The notes under the pieces were generated by a model. That model was not told where the DNA came from. It ran no database searches and worked only from the letters and a program-made list of their open reading frames with translations. The position numbers and the translations under genes were made by a program. DNA of 64,000 bases from Tritrichomonas musculus (Eukaryota > Parabasalia > Tritrichomonadida > Tritrichomonadidae): positions 2,480,001-2,544,000 of the forward strand of contig JAPFFF010000016.1 in assembly GCA_039105265.1 (NCBI GenBank), in the 5' to 3' direction. Of this stretch, positions 20,900 to 30,662 are shown one piece after another. Positions within the stretch are counted from its first letter, which is position 1; the number at the start of each line of letters is the position of its first letter.

Positions 20900-20972
20900 A
20901 GGGGTCGGCTGGAATCGAACCAACATCTCGACTCGTGACTATGTCGTATTCTACCATTTGAACTACAACCCA
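20900..20972 (-). tRNA. tRNA gene, anticodon arm irregular (Asp-GTC?)
   Basis: On the minus strand, box A (TAGTTCAAATGG) and box B (GGTTCGATTCC) fit the Pol III consensus, the T-stem GTTGG/CCAGC and six of seven acceptor pairs form, and a TTTTT terminator follows at once. The anticodon arm is odd: four G-C/A-T pairs (CGAC/GTCG) enclose ten bases, ATAGTCACGA, which leaves an 8-nt rather than 7-nt loop. The only reasonable anticodon is GTC (Asp), but the base before it is A instead of the invariant T33. It could be a normal gene mis-folded by me, a decayed copy, or a tRNA with an enlarged loop. Confidence 0.7.
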
Positions 20973-21198
20973 TTCTTGAATGCTTAAATAATGTTTATTC
21001 CTAATTTATTTCTTTTGATCGACGATTATTTTCAATATTATTTATAAAAAAGAGGAATCTCTTTCTCAAGTGAAGATGACATATATATGATGTTATTTCC
21101 ATTAAATGTAGATGATGCTCTTATTTCCATATTAATATACCAACTTTCTGAAGAAAAGAGGCAGAGAAAATGCTTTTTCAATGTCCAATCTTGAGTTA

Positions 21199-21456
21199 TC
21201 ATTTTGCTGCTGGCAGCATTTCTCTTCCCTCTGATGAAGGAACGTACTTTTTTCTGTGCTGCATGACGATGAAGACAACAACAGCTACGACGACAATAAC
21301 AGCAACAACACAGATGTACTATTTGATGTGCTTGTGCTAGTTGATGGTGAAGCTGGCTTAGTTGTAGGTTTCTCTTTGAGTTGTTGGTTTCTCTGGTTGT
21401 GTTGTAGGCTGAGCAGTTGGTTTTTCTGGTCGAAAAAGGAGAAAAGCCATTAATTA
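21199..21456 (-). pseudogene. Tail of a surface protein: Thr/Pro stalk, TM, short cytoplasmic end
   Basis: The minus strand reads RPEKPTAQPTTQPEKPTTQR, then TTKPASPSTSTSTSNSTS, then a hydrophobic VAVIVVVAVVVFIV and a short basic tail QHRKKYVPSSEGREML, ending at TGA 21199. These three pieces are in three frames. Thr/Pro stalk plus one membrane helix plus short tail is the usual C-terminus of trichomonad BspA-like and other surface proteins. The ectodomain is missing, so this is a truncated and frame-broken remnant of a host gene. Confidence 0.6.
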
Positions 21457-21463
21457 ATATCAA

Positions 21464-21783
21464 ACATAATCATTAATCCATGAAAGAATTATTCTCTTCA
21501 AAAAATAACCTGTTTTTATTAAAAACAATAAATGGCATTAAAAAAATTCAGCATTCGATATTAAAGAATAAATTTGAGAATTTGAAATAAAACAAATACC
21601 ACATTTTGTATGGTAATGATATTACAATTTGAACATTATATATTTACTTTAGAAAACTTTGATGAATAAAGATGACTAAATATTTATAATTATATATTAT
21701 CATACAGAACCAAATAAAAATACTATTAAAAATGATCTTTGTAAATTTTTTGTCGTTTAAAAAATGAATATAGAATGATTGGC
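21464..21783. other. Spacer, no gene seen
   Basis: AT-rich DNA between the surface-protein remnant and the end of the triple-kinase gene. Confidence 0.6.
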
Positions 21784-24738
21784 TTATGTGATATTACAAG
21801 AAGCAGTACGATTACTTTTTCGTATCTTTTTTCTTAAATATTTAATATAATTGAAATATTCTTTCTTGTCAATTCTATTCGTGATGAATTCTTGATTTTT
21901 CTCTAAGTTGTTAACGATAACATCAAAAGATGGACGATTTTCAGGATCTTCCGACCAGCATGCTTCAATAAATTGCTTATAAATATTTGGAAGCTGTTTA
22001 TTATTTAATGATGGTCTTGACTTTTTAACGACAACTTCTTTGTAGAGATCGCTTAAATTTTGGACAGTGTGGAAAGGGATTTTATTCGTCATTATTTCAT
22101 AAACAATGAATGAATATGAATAGACATCACTCATTTCAGATGGATTCTTTGATTTGAAGACTTCTGGTGCAATCGAAATAGGATTAATTCCTCGTTCTCT
22201 TGCTGAAAGATTTGCAACACTTCGGCTGTTTTCAACTTGGATGAAATTTCCAATTTCACTCAATTTCGGATACAATGATTTATCAACATAAATGTTCTTC
22301 GTGCTTATTTTAGGATGAAGAACACCATGTGAATGAAGATAGAGCATCCCTGATGCAATTCCATAAATGTTGATCAATCTTTTTGTATCGTTCCAGCCTG
22401 GATAAATTTGCCCTTTTCGTTCTGTTTGAATGATGTCACTCAATGTTCGATCTGTCGAATATTCGCCAATAACAACTGGCTTTAACTGACCATCGAAGTC
22501 AACAATGCTGAATCCAACAATTCGTTGAATTGATGGATGTTTCATTTCTTTCAATTGTTCAAATTCTTTTGAAATGTCTTTCATTTCTTCTTCGCTGTAG
22601 TTTTGGATGACATTCGCAATTTTCGCTGAATAAAACTTTCCTGACATTCGATCTTTCACCTTGTAAACACTAGAAACAGCACAATTTCTAATTTTGTCTT
22701 GTTTTTCATATTTGTTCAGATTGTGAAATCCTACCTTTCCTAACAAAAAATGTTGATTCTCTTTGAATTCTTTTTCTACCGATTGAAGATCAATCATGTG
22801 AAAAGGGAAGTCTTGCGTGATGCACGTTTTACTTCCTCCTTTTTCGATGAATTTAATGAATTCTTCAAACTTTTTCTTATCAACGTTTTCTGTAATGAAT
22901 TCTTCATCGTTCTTCAAGTCTTCAACAATTTGCTCAAACGTTGGTCGCTCATGTGGATCTTCATTCAAGCATGCTTCAATCAATTCAATGTATCTTTTAG
23001 GGACTTTTTCATGATCGATTTCTGGAATGTGCTTTTTCATATTAATCATGTTCATTATTTCATAATCTTTCTTTCCATTGAATGGAAATTTCTTGTTCAT
23101 AATTTCGTAAACAAGCATCCCAAATGCATAAACATCACCTGATTTCGTATATTTGACTTGCTGATAAATTTCTGGTGAAATGAATGATGGTGTCCCAACG
23201 ATATCTTTATCAATATAGTCATCACCGTCGATTCGAACTGAAAATCCAAAATCCGAAAGTTTAGGGAACAAATAATAGTCAAGTATAACATTGTCTGGTT
23301 TCAAGTCTCGATGAATGATGTTAAGTGAATGAAGGTATTTCATGCTCGCTGCAATTCCGTAAATATTTATCAGTCTCATCGTATCGTCCCAAATTTCACT
23401 CTTAAAACCAAGTCGCTCAAGTTCAAGCAATTTTTCTAAGGAATCATTTTTTAGATATTCAATGATGATCGCTGGTTTCAATTTCTTTTTGAAATTGGTC
23501 CCACTGTAGCCGATGAAGTTCACTATCGATGGATGCGACAAACTTGCATGAATTTCGACTTCTTGGATGAAGCTCTGTGATGTCGCCGTGTGTTTAGTTT
23601 TTTCGCTAATGATCTTTTTTGGAAATTTGCATGCATAAAATCGGCCTGTTTTTATTTCGTTGATCTTGTAAACTTTCCCAAACCCGCCAAATCCGATTTT
23701 TTCTCTTTTTTCGTAGTCTTTTAGATCCAACGTTTTCACGTCCAAAAAAAGTGGCTCGTCATTATATTCATCAATTTCATCATCATTGTCATCGTCTCCA
23801 TATATATTGTTGTCTATAAAGGCTCTCTTTTTACCATTCGATTCAATATATTTGATGTAATCTTTGAATTCTTCAATGTCGCCATATTCGGTGACGAATT
23901 CTTCCATATTGTTCTTGATCATTTCGACAATTTCATCAAATGTCGGCCTCTCTGAAGGATAATCAGACCAGCATCTAGAAATGAGGTCTTTATAGCAGTT
24001 GGGAACATCTGGATCAATTTCAGGACGCATTCCACGAATGATTTTAGTGAAAAGACGAAAAGTATTTTCATGTAAATCCTCTTCAAAAGGAATTTTGCCC
24101 GTAATGAGTGTATATACAATCATTCCAAATGAATAAACATCGCATTCCGGAGATAATTCACGACGTTCACGCATTATTTCAGGTGCAGCATAAATATTAC
24201 TTCTATAAGTGACTCTCACTGATAGTTTAGGATTTATATCTTCTTTATCAAAAAAAGAAAAACCAAAATTACAAATTTTTGGGTATAAATTATTGTCTTC
24301 TAATATGTTTGTTGGTTGCAAATTTCCATGAATAATTCCCTGGGAGTGCAAATAGGACATTCCAGATGCAATTCCGAATATATTTATAACTTTCTTCGTA
24401 TCACACCAGTTGTTGGGGCAGAGGTTTCTTTCTTCTAACTCTAGGATATTTTTTAATGTGCCATATTTTAGATGCTCCGTAATAAGAGTCAAGTGATCAC
24501 GTGAATTAAAATCAAATGGACTGTATCCAATGAATTTGATGATAGAAGGATGTGATAATGATAAAATGAATTTCGCTCTATGAATTATATCGTTTTTGTA
24601 TTTATCTAATTCTGGTATAAATATTTGAGCTGTAAATATTTCATGTGTAACTTTATCTCTCAGTCTGTAGATTTTGCATCTTTTTCCTACTTGTAAATTT
24701 TGAACACATTCATATTTAGTCAAATCTATAGGTTGCAT
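21784..24738 (-). CDS. Three-kinase-domain protein (pseudokinase-kinase-pseudokinase), 984 aa
   Basis: Start taken at ATG 24738, 22 nt after an Inr-like TCATTG. Three full-length kinase folds follow each other. Domain 1 (about 9-275) has IIHGNLQPTN where HRDLKPxN belongs and CNFGF for DFG. Domain 2 (about 343-610) is complete: GFGGFGKV loop, Lys371 in YACKFPK, HRDLKPDN at 476, LSDFGF at 495, SPEIY. Domain 3 (about 677-950) has HPKISTKN and LSEIG, so it lacks both catalytic Asp residues, and its glycine loop is lost. All three keep the INIYGIASGM and RP...FD landmarks of one TKL-like family, so they arose by triplication. Acidic linkers (310-335) separate them. The architecture recalls JAK or GCN2 autoinhibition, but here with two flanking pseudokinases. 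Cytosolic. Confidence 0.93.
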   Translation of the reverse strand: MQPIDLTKYECVQNLQVGKRCKIYRLRDKVTHEIFTAQIFIPELDKYKNDIIHRAKFILSLSHPSIIKFIGYSPFDFNSRDHLTLITEHLKYGTLKNILELEERNLCPNNWCDTKKVINIFGIASGMSYLHSQGIIHGNLQPTNILEDNNLYPKICNFGFSFFDKEDINPKLSVRVTYRSNIYAAPEIMRERRELSPECDVYSFGMIVYTLITGKIPFEEDLHENTFRLFTKIIRGMRPEIDPDVPNCYKDLISRCWSDYPSERPTFDEIVEMIKNNMEEFVTEYGDIEEFKDYIKYIESNGKKRAFIDNNIYGDDDNDDEIDEYNDEPLFLDVKTLDLKDYEKREKIGFGGFGKVYKINEIKTGRFYACKFPKKIISEKTKHTATSQSFIQEVEIHASLSHPSIVNFIGYSGTNFKKKLKPAIIIEYLKNDSLEKLLELERLGFKSEIWDDTMRLINIYGIAASMKYLHSLNIIHRDLKPDNVILDYYLFPKLSDFGFSVRIDGDDYIDKDIVGTPSFISPEIYQQVKYTKSGDVYAFGMLVYEIMNKKFPFNGKKDYEIMNMINMKKHIPEIDHEKVPKRYIELIEACLNEDPHERPTFEQIVEDLKNDEEFITENVDKKKFEEFIKFIEKGGSKTCITQDFPFHMIDLQSVEKEFKENQHFLLGKVGFHNLNKYEKQDKIRNCAVSSVYKVKDRMSGKFYSAKIANVIQNYSEEEMKDISKEFEQLKEMKHPSIQRIVGFSIVDFDGQLKPVVIGEYSTDRTLSDIIQTERKGQIYPGWNDTKRLINIYGIASGMLYLHSHGVLHPKISTKNIYVDKSLYPKLSEIGNFIQVENSRSVANLSARERGINPISIAPEVFKSKNPSEMSDVYSYSFIVYEIMTNKIPFHTVQNLSDLYKEVVVKKSRPSLNNKQLPNIYKQFIEACWSEDPENRPSFDVIVNNLEKNQEFITNRIDKKEYFNYIKYLRKKIRKSNRTASCNIT

Positions 24739-24759
24739 TGCTAATAACAAATTTATGAT

Positions 24760-24765
24760 CAATGA
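24760..24765 (-). promoter_or_regulatory. Initiator-like TCATTG (minus strand)
   Basis: Near match to TCATTW, 22 nt upstream of ATG 24738. Weaker than the other Inr sites. Confidence 0.4.
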
Positions 24766-25144
24766 CTTAAAAATTTTCTGAAAAAGTTACAGCTTTTAGA
24801 ATCTTATAAATTTTAAACGGCCATTAAAAAAAATAAATTTCTATTTTTATCATAAATGTTAATGATAATGACTGTAGTTTTATTTATTATGTAGTAGCAT
24901 ACATAGAATCAATATATCCAATTTAATTTTGAAATAATGTACAGTGATACTAATAAAATGCATTACATTTTCTCATCTTCTTCATTCGATGTTGTTTAAT
25001 ATAAAGATGTCATAGTTATTTATATAAAATATTAAGCGTTAACATTTTGGTATGCTTTACTTTTGGATAACTCTAATATATGATGAGGGAGGGGGGGGGA
25101 GAAAAAAAAGGATGATTACATTTTTAAAGAGTTAATAATCAGAA
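24766..25144. other. Spacer before tRNA-Gly
   Basis: AT-rich, with an unusual run of nine G residues near 25091-25099 (GAGGGAGGGGGGGGG). No gene. Confidence 0.6.
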
Positions 25145-25217
25145 GCGTTGCTGGTGTAAATGGTTATCATATGGGCCTTCCAATCCCGGGATTCGGGTTC
25201 AATTCCCGAGTGACGCA
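25145..25217 (+). tRNA. tRNA-Gly(TCC)
   Basis: A 73-nt tRNA: acceptor GCGTTGC/GTGACGC with A73, box A TGGTGTAAATGG, anticodon loop CTTCCAA with anticodon TCC (25179-25181) after T33, perfect T-arm TCGGG-TTCAATT-CCCGA, and a T7 terminator straight after. A C.T mismatch closes the anticodon loop. CCA is not encoded. Reads GGA glycine codons, frequent in this AT-rich genome. Confidence 0.93.
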
Positions 25218-25425
25218 TTTTTTTGATTTTTTTTTTATGACAAAATTCAAATATATAACTTTTCACCTTCTGGTTATTTCAAAAAAATAAGATTCGCATC
25301 CACCTATTGCTAGTTTAAAGTATAAATATATGATACTGGACATATCCAAAATAAATTTGTATAAGCAAAAATCAATTGATTGAAAACAAAACAAATAAAG
25401 AAATAATGAAAATTATATATATAAT

Positions 25426-28400
25426 TTACTTTCTGTTCAAAATTTTCTCACATTCATGAACAGTACGAGTGTCACCAATCAAAGATGCCTTGTGAGCAAT
25501 CAGAGGGATTATTTCCATATTTTTAGATGCATAAGCAATCGCAAATGAATCAACAATAAGATTGTAATCCAAGAACAAGTATTCTTGCTCTTTCCCATCA
25601 AAACATTCATACATCACTGAGAAAAAGATTTCTCTATTGTTCGTCATCGCCAACGCCTTCAGAATATCCAGACGATCTTCTTTTGTGAGTTTTCTAACAA
25701 TTTTTATAATTTTCTCAGGCTGCTCTTTACATAGAATATCGCACACCTTGCAGAATATTTCCATCTTTGAAAGCTTCAGTGATGTCTTCATTTCATCCAT
25801 GAGTTCGTATTGCTTGTATATGAAGAGCAAAGCCGAAACAAAAGTTGCACTTTCATCAGATGAAAAGATTTCATATTCATGAGAAAAAGGGATTGATTTC
25901 TCAATGCAAAACTTGTTAATGTTCAATTGTAATTCAGCGAATTTCAAATATTCAAGAATATCATCATATGTCTTTGATTGATTAATAACAACAGAATTCA
26001 ATATTTCTTCACTATTCCCTTTGCTTTTACAATCTTGCCTGTAATTTATTGAAGTCTTCAAGTTGATGATTATGTTGCCGAGAATTGAAAATTCAGTCAC
26101 GAAAGAAGTGCAATTTTTGAGAGATTCAAATCCAACAATCGCTGCATCTTCAAGTTTGTTCTCAACTTGTAAAGCAAAGATGAGTCCTTGTGGCATCTCC
26201 TTCTTCGTGAAAAAGTCAATCGCAGCATCCCACAAAAATCCTGTTTTTTCAAGATTTTTGTCAATTTTCATGATGAAATCCGTGAATTTTTGTGTGAAAT
26301 TGTTGAAAACAACGGGCAAACAAACATCATTGATGAAATGATCAATTTTTTCTTGTTCGTTTTCAATTGAATTCAACAATTCATTGGCGGACTCGAATTG
26401 TTGGAATGAAATAAACAATGACAATGCTGGGCCGATAGAACAATGCTTTGAAATGAGGATATTCAATGCACTTTTTGCTTCACTTTTAGATAATAAAAAA
26501 ACGTTCTTTTTAGAACGTTTCGGTATGGTCAAAAATTGACTGACACTTTTATATACATCATTTGGAATTCCTTCATTTTCACCACCTTCTTCTTGTTTGT
26601 TGTCGTAGAGAAAGATCGGATCCTTGTAGAGTGGATAAAGGAAGTAAAATGAAGAATCATAAAAAAGTGACTTTGCAAACTTGTCAATTTTGAGACTCTC
26701 TTTTTGAATTGTTTCTGTTGCATCAACAAATTTGCCGAGAACAAGTTGAAGGTGAATTTTATAAAAGTAGTAGTTATTCAATTCAATGCCGAAAGATTCA
26801 GAAATATCAAAAATAACATCTTCTTGGTCAATTATACAACATAACGATATAATATCATTCAAAAAGTCAGAATCTTTTAATTTTGAGAATGAATAACTTT
26901 TTCTGTAGTGTAAAAATGGCCTCAATTCAACAATCCGTGAAAGTGAACGAAATTGTTTCAACCTGACATGGTCAATTGTGTTCAGTGGCACTTTTATCTG
27001 ATGGAAAAATTTGACAGCTTCTTCTTCTTTGTTTTCGTCATCAATTGTCATATTCATCAATTTTCTGTCAATCATATCTGACCAAAAATCAACAACTTTT
27101 GCTCTATTGGTGAAGAATTGATAAAGATGAAGAAATATTTGAATTGAAAATTGTGAGGATATCGTTCCTTTCAAAATTTTGAATAGATTTTCATCGTTCA
27201 GATAAATAGCAACTTTTTCCGGCATTTCTAAAATATGCAATGGATACCGAATGTAGGAACGCGTGATTGAATCAATATCAAAAATGTTTGAATTTTGAAA
27301 AATTGGCTCTGGAAGCAATTGAATAGTATTCAAAAAGTTGATTTTGTAAGAAGGCGAATATTTGACCAAGTAAGGAAGAACTCCTTTGAAATAGTAAGTT
27401 CGACCAAGAATGACATCGAAATGCTCAGGAAAAGTTTGCAAGATCATTTCAATTTGCTCAATATTTGATAACGAAAGAGTGAACAATTGTACAATTAATG
27501 AGCACTGCTCTTCAGCTTTTATCCAATACAAAATGTAATCAATAATCAGCATGAAGTATTCATTCCCTTTGCTATGCAAATCAGTAACAATTTCCATTTG
27601 TTCTTTTTTATCTGTAATTTGGCATACTTTGTGATATGTTTCGATTGACATGATTCTTTCATTGTCAGATTCAGGAGAGACGTAAGAAACATAGCTGAAC
27701 AATTTGTAATATTGAGTTGCTATCGCTTCATTGTCAAACTTCAGCATCAATTGCCGATAGATTTGACCATGATCAACAGAAAAAATCAAATCATCGAAGT
27801 CATCAAAATCTGGATCAAATATTGATTCAAATGAAATATTATCAACAGAAACATCATTTGCTGACATTTTATCCAAAAATTCAAAGTAGTCTGAAATAGA
27901 TTTCATCTTGCCTGGAAGACTTGCTTTAATGTGGTTGGAGACAGCAAGAGCTGTGCTTTCTAATGGATACTTGTCTGCCAAACCCTCAATTAAATTTGCA
28001 TCAATTTTGAAACAAGATAAATTATCAAAAATATAGTTTGTCAAATCAACATTGACACATTTTGTCAGTTCATTAGCACCAATCATCTGGTCATGCAAAA
28101 TTGAACCTTCAACTGCCTTTTGAAAATTAAAGTTGAACAAATCTTCAATTGAATCAAATGTGGATGAATCAATCAAGATTGCACAACGATAATATTTGTA
28201 TAGATAATTAAGAAAATCATCAAAATTTTTACTTGTTTCGGTTATTGAATGATTTTGCTGAAAATTTTTGATTTTTTTCAATGACGTTTCCAAAGACTCA
28301 TCAAAACCAATTGCAAAGTCGATAAGCTGCTGGCATTTATTTCTGTTGTCAAAAGGAAAACAAAGGCTTTCAATTTCACAATCTTTTTCAAGGCGCCATT

Positions 28401-30138
28401 CGATAATTGTATTGACATGGTCAATAAATTTGGCCTTGTTTTGAATTTCTGTCAATTTATCTTTTTTAGTGATCAAAGATAGCAAAACGTTCACTTTAAC
28501 TGAATCAGAGACTGATTCATCATTTTCATTCAAATATTTGTCAACTTGGATCGCTTCAGAATAAAATTTTATGTAATAAGGCAAAAAAGCTGTCAATTTT
28601 TCAGCTTGAAGCCAATTTTTATTCTCAATTACAGTGTAAATGTAAGAAGGATCATTATCAAACCAAGGAACGATAGAAGTGTCATACTTAGTAATTTTTT
28701 TATTATCAAAAAGTGCATTGGCACGATAAATTTGAGAGGGTACTGAAAAAGTGATTAAAACCGAAATTAATTGATGTGCAACTAACGGATGACACAGAAA
28801 TTCGTGCTTGCTTTTATCTTGAATGAAAATGCAAGAAAACAAATCAATGATGATTTTTGATCTTGTTTTTTCATCTTTTATAGAATTCAATAGATTTGAT
28901 GTTTTGTCATTGAATTTATTCAATTGGGCAGTTGTCGGTGTTTGAGGGTAGTTTTTGCAAAATGAAAGAAGTTGATATAAAACACCATAACAACGAACAA
29001 AATCAAAATCATTCAGTGCTTTATCATCTTTAATTGAAAAGAAATTCAAATTTGAAAACTTTACAATTTCACTCGTTTTGTGAATAACCGTTTTCAATAG
29101 AAAAGGAAAAGAATCAATGAAAAAATCGCCATAACCGAACTTTTTACCAGTTTGTCCTGAAATGAAGTTAAGAAAACGGAAGTCATTTTGGAATGATTCA
29201 ATAATTTTAGGAGGAGGTGAAGTCAAGTTATCAAAAAGTTTAACCAAATTTTGCAAATATTGATTTTTTTCTCTCAAAAGAATAGTTTGATTTGCGACCA
29301 CTAAAAAAGGAAAGAACTCAAAGAATGGTTCAATCAACTTTTGTATTTTTTTACTGTCAGATTGCGCAGAGAATTCTATATCAATGATTTGGTAGGCAAA
29401 GTCGATGAAGTGCTTATTTTCAGTGCAAAACGATGAATTAACGAGTGTGAAATTGACTGAATTTTCAAGTCCTTTAATTAATGACGGATAAGGAAAAGTA
29501 TTCGTTATTTTGGTCTGTAAAGAAAGAGTCAATTCTTGCTGCGTGAAATTGTTAGGAAATTGAAAGAAAGACGATAATTCTTGCTCGTCAAATTCGTCAA
29601 TTTGATTAATGAAATCTATCGGCGGTTTTAAATAAAACGAAATGAAATTTGGCCCGATGGCTTTGTAAACTCTGTCAATGCGTATTTTTGAGATGATGCT
29701 TTGTAATTTAGGGAGAATTGAATAGAAAATGCCTGGATAATCGTCTCGTAATAATTGAATGTAAAAACTTAGATCATGAGCAATATTCTTCTTGATTTCA
29801 CCGGAATAATCAATATATTTGGTAAGAAAATTCATGGCTTGATCATTAATCGTTAAAAAATCTTTCATTGCGAGTTCTGATGACATATCTTCTTCTGAGT
29901 TTTGATTTGGAAATTCTAAAAATGATTGTATCGACCACCTTATATTTATTGTTTCATCATCTTTCGGAATTTTATTGTAAATCAATTTTAATATTGATGA
30001 TATATTCTCAAAATTGACTATTTTTTCAAAAAGAAGAGCAATTGATAGGTCATCGGATACTATGTTAAAAACACATTCCAGTAAAAATACATTTTTAAAA
30101 TTAGTTTTTTGTGTAATTGAATCAAAGAGTTCACACAT
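25426..30138 (-). CDS. Giant helical protein of unknown function, 1570 aa
   Basis: One uninterrupted frame, ATG 30138 to TAA 25426, the second largest gene here. The whole product is predicted helical, rich in Leu, Ile, Phe, Asp and Lys, with no signal peptide, membrane segment, Cys cluster or nucleotide-binding motif. The C-terminal third has helix pairs such as FALQVENKLEDAAIVGFESL and PLIAHKASLIGDTRTVHECE, typical of an alpha-solenoid. The look is faintly like the C-terminal region of spastizin/ZFYVE26 or other trafficking scaffolds, but no diagnostic motif supports this. No TCATTW lies close to the ATG. The length without a stop shows strong selection. Confidence 0.88.
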   Translation of the reverse strand: MCELFDSITQKTNFKNVFLLECVFNIVSDDLSIALLFEKIVNFENISSILKLIYNKIPKDDETINIRWSIQSFLEFPNQNSEEDMSSELAMKDFLTINDQAMNFLTKYIDYSGEIKKNIAHDLSFYIQLLRDDYPGIFYSILPKLQSIISKIRIDRVYKAIGPNFISFYLKPPIDFINQIDEFDEQELSSFFQFPNNFTQQELTLSLQTKITNTFPYPSLIKGLENSVNFTLVNSSFCTENKHFIDFAYQIIDIEFSAQSDSKKIQKLIEPFFEFFPFLVVANQTILLREKNQYLQNLVKLFDNLTSPPPKIIESFQNDFRFLNFISGQTGKKFGYGDFFIDSFPFLLKTVIHKTSEIVKFSNLNFFSIKDDKALNDFDFVRCYGVLYQLLSFCKNYPQTPTTAQLNKFNDKTSNLLNSIKDEKTRSKIIIDLFSCIFIQDKSKHEFLCHPLVAHQLISVLITFSVPSQIYRANALFDNKKITKYDTSIVPWFDNDPSYIYTVIENKNWLQAEKLTAFLPYYIKFYSEAIQVDKYLNENDESVSDSVKVNVLLSLITKKDKLTEIQNKAKFIDHVNTIIEWRLEKDCEIESLCFPFDNRNKCQQLIDFAIGFDESLETSLKKIKNFQQNHSITETSKNFDDFLNYLYKYYRCAILIDSSTFDSIEDLFNFNFQKAVEGSILHDQMIGANELTKCVNVDLTNYIFDNLSCFKIDANLIEGLADKYPLESTALAVSNHIKASLPGKMKSISDYFEFLDKMSANDVSVDNISFESIFDPDFDDFDDLIFSVDHGQIYRQLMLKFDNEAIATQYYKLFSYVSYVSPESDNERIMSIETYHKVCQITDKKEQMEIVTDLHSKGNEYFMLIIDYILYWIKAEEQCSLIVQLFTLSLSNIEQIEMILQTFPEHFDVILGRTYYFKGVLPYLVKYSPSYKINFLNTIQLLPEPIFQNSNIFDIDSITRSYIRYPLHILEMPEKVAIYLNDENLFKILKGTISSQFSIQIFLHLYQFFTNRAKVVDFWSDMIDRKLMNMTIDDENKEEEAVKFFHQIKVPLNTIDHVRLKQFRSLSRIVELRPFLHYRKSYSFSKLKDSDFLNDIISLCCIIDQEDVIFDISESFGIELNNYYFYKIHLQLVLGKFVDATETIQKESLKIDKFAKSLFYDSSFYFLYPLYKDPIFLYDNKQEEGGENEGIPNDVYKSVSQFLTIPKRSKKNVFLLSKSEAKSALNILISKHCSIGPALSLFISFQQFESANELLNSIENEQEKIDHFINDVCLPVVFNNFTQKFTDFIMKIDKNLEKTGFLWDAAIDFFTKKEMPQGLIFALQVENKLEDAAIVGFESLKNCTSFVTEFSILGNIIINLKTSINYRQDCKSKGNSEEILNSVVINQSKTYDDILEYLKFAELQLNINKFCIEKSIPFSHEYEIFSSDESATFVSALLFIYKQYELMDEMKTSLKLSKMEIFCKVCDILCKEQPEKIIKIVRKLTKEDRLDILKALAMTNNREIFFSVMYECFDGKEQEYLFLDYNLIVDSFAIAYASKNMEIIPLIAHKASLIGDTRTVHECEKILNRK

Positions 30139-30650
30139 TTTGAGATATATAAGATAATTAAATCAATTGAAAATTGAGTAAGTCTTTTTTCAATATTATT
30201 TATTAAAAATCTTAATAAATATTCTCTATTTTATCATTATAACAATATTAATTTAATATTAATATTAATATATTAATAAAATTGTGAATGCTTTATTCTC
30301 CATATATTTTTAGTTTTTAAATTGAATACATTTTTTATGTAATTGTACATTCCTAAGTTTAATTTTTGGGTTTCCTTTTAAATGAATCAAATATATTTAA
30401 TTATTACCTGTCTTTGCTAATAAGATCTAAAAATCCAAATTTGTATTTGATTAAATATTTATTTAGTAATCACTTTGTCTTAAAGTGAAATACCAACATA
30501 TATCTACAAAAACAAAGAATTTAAAACAACAGATAATGAATTATTGAAAAATGGGCAAAATAGTTAAAAAAATAACTATGAGACATAAGAACATTGAAAA
30601 TTTGTGCCACACTTTTTAAATGATTTAAAATCTAGATATAACGAATCACT
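30139..30650. other. Divergent promoter region
   Basis: 512 bp between two divergently transcribed genes, AT-rich. Holds the Inr of the plus-strand gene and presumably the promoter of the giant protein gene. Confidence 0.6.
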
Positions 30651-30656
30651 TCATTA
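30651..30656 (+). promoter_or_regulatory. Initiator TCATTA
   Basis: Inr with predicted start A at 30653, 10 nt before ATG 30663. Confidence 0.65.
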
Positions 30657-30662
30657 TTAAAA

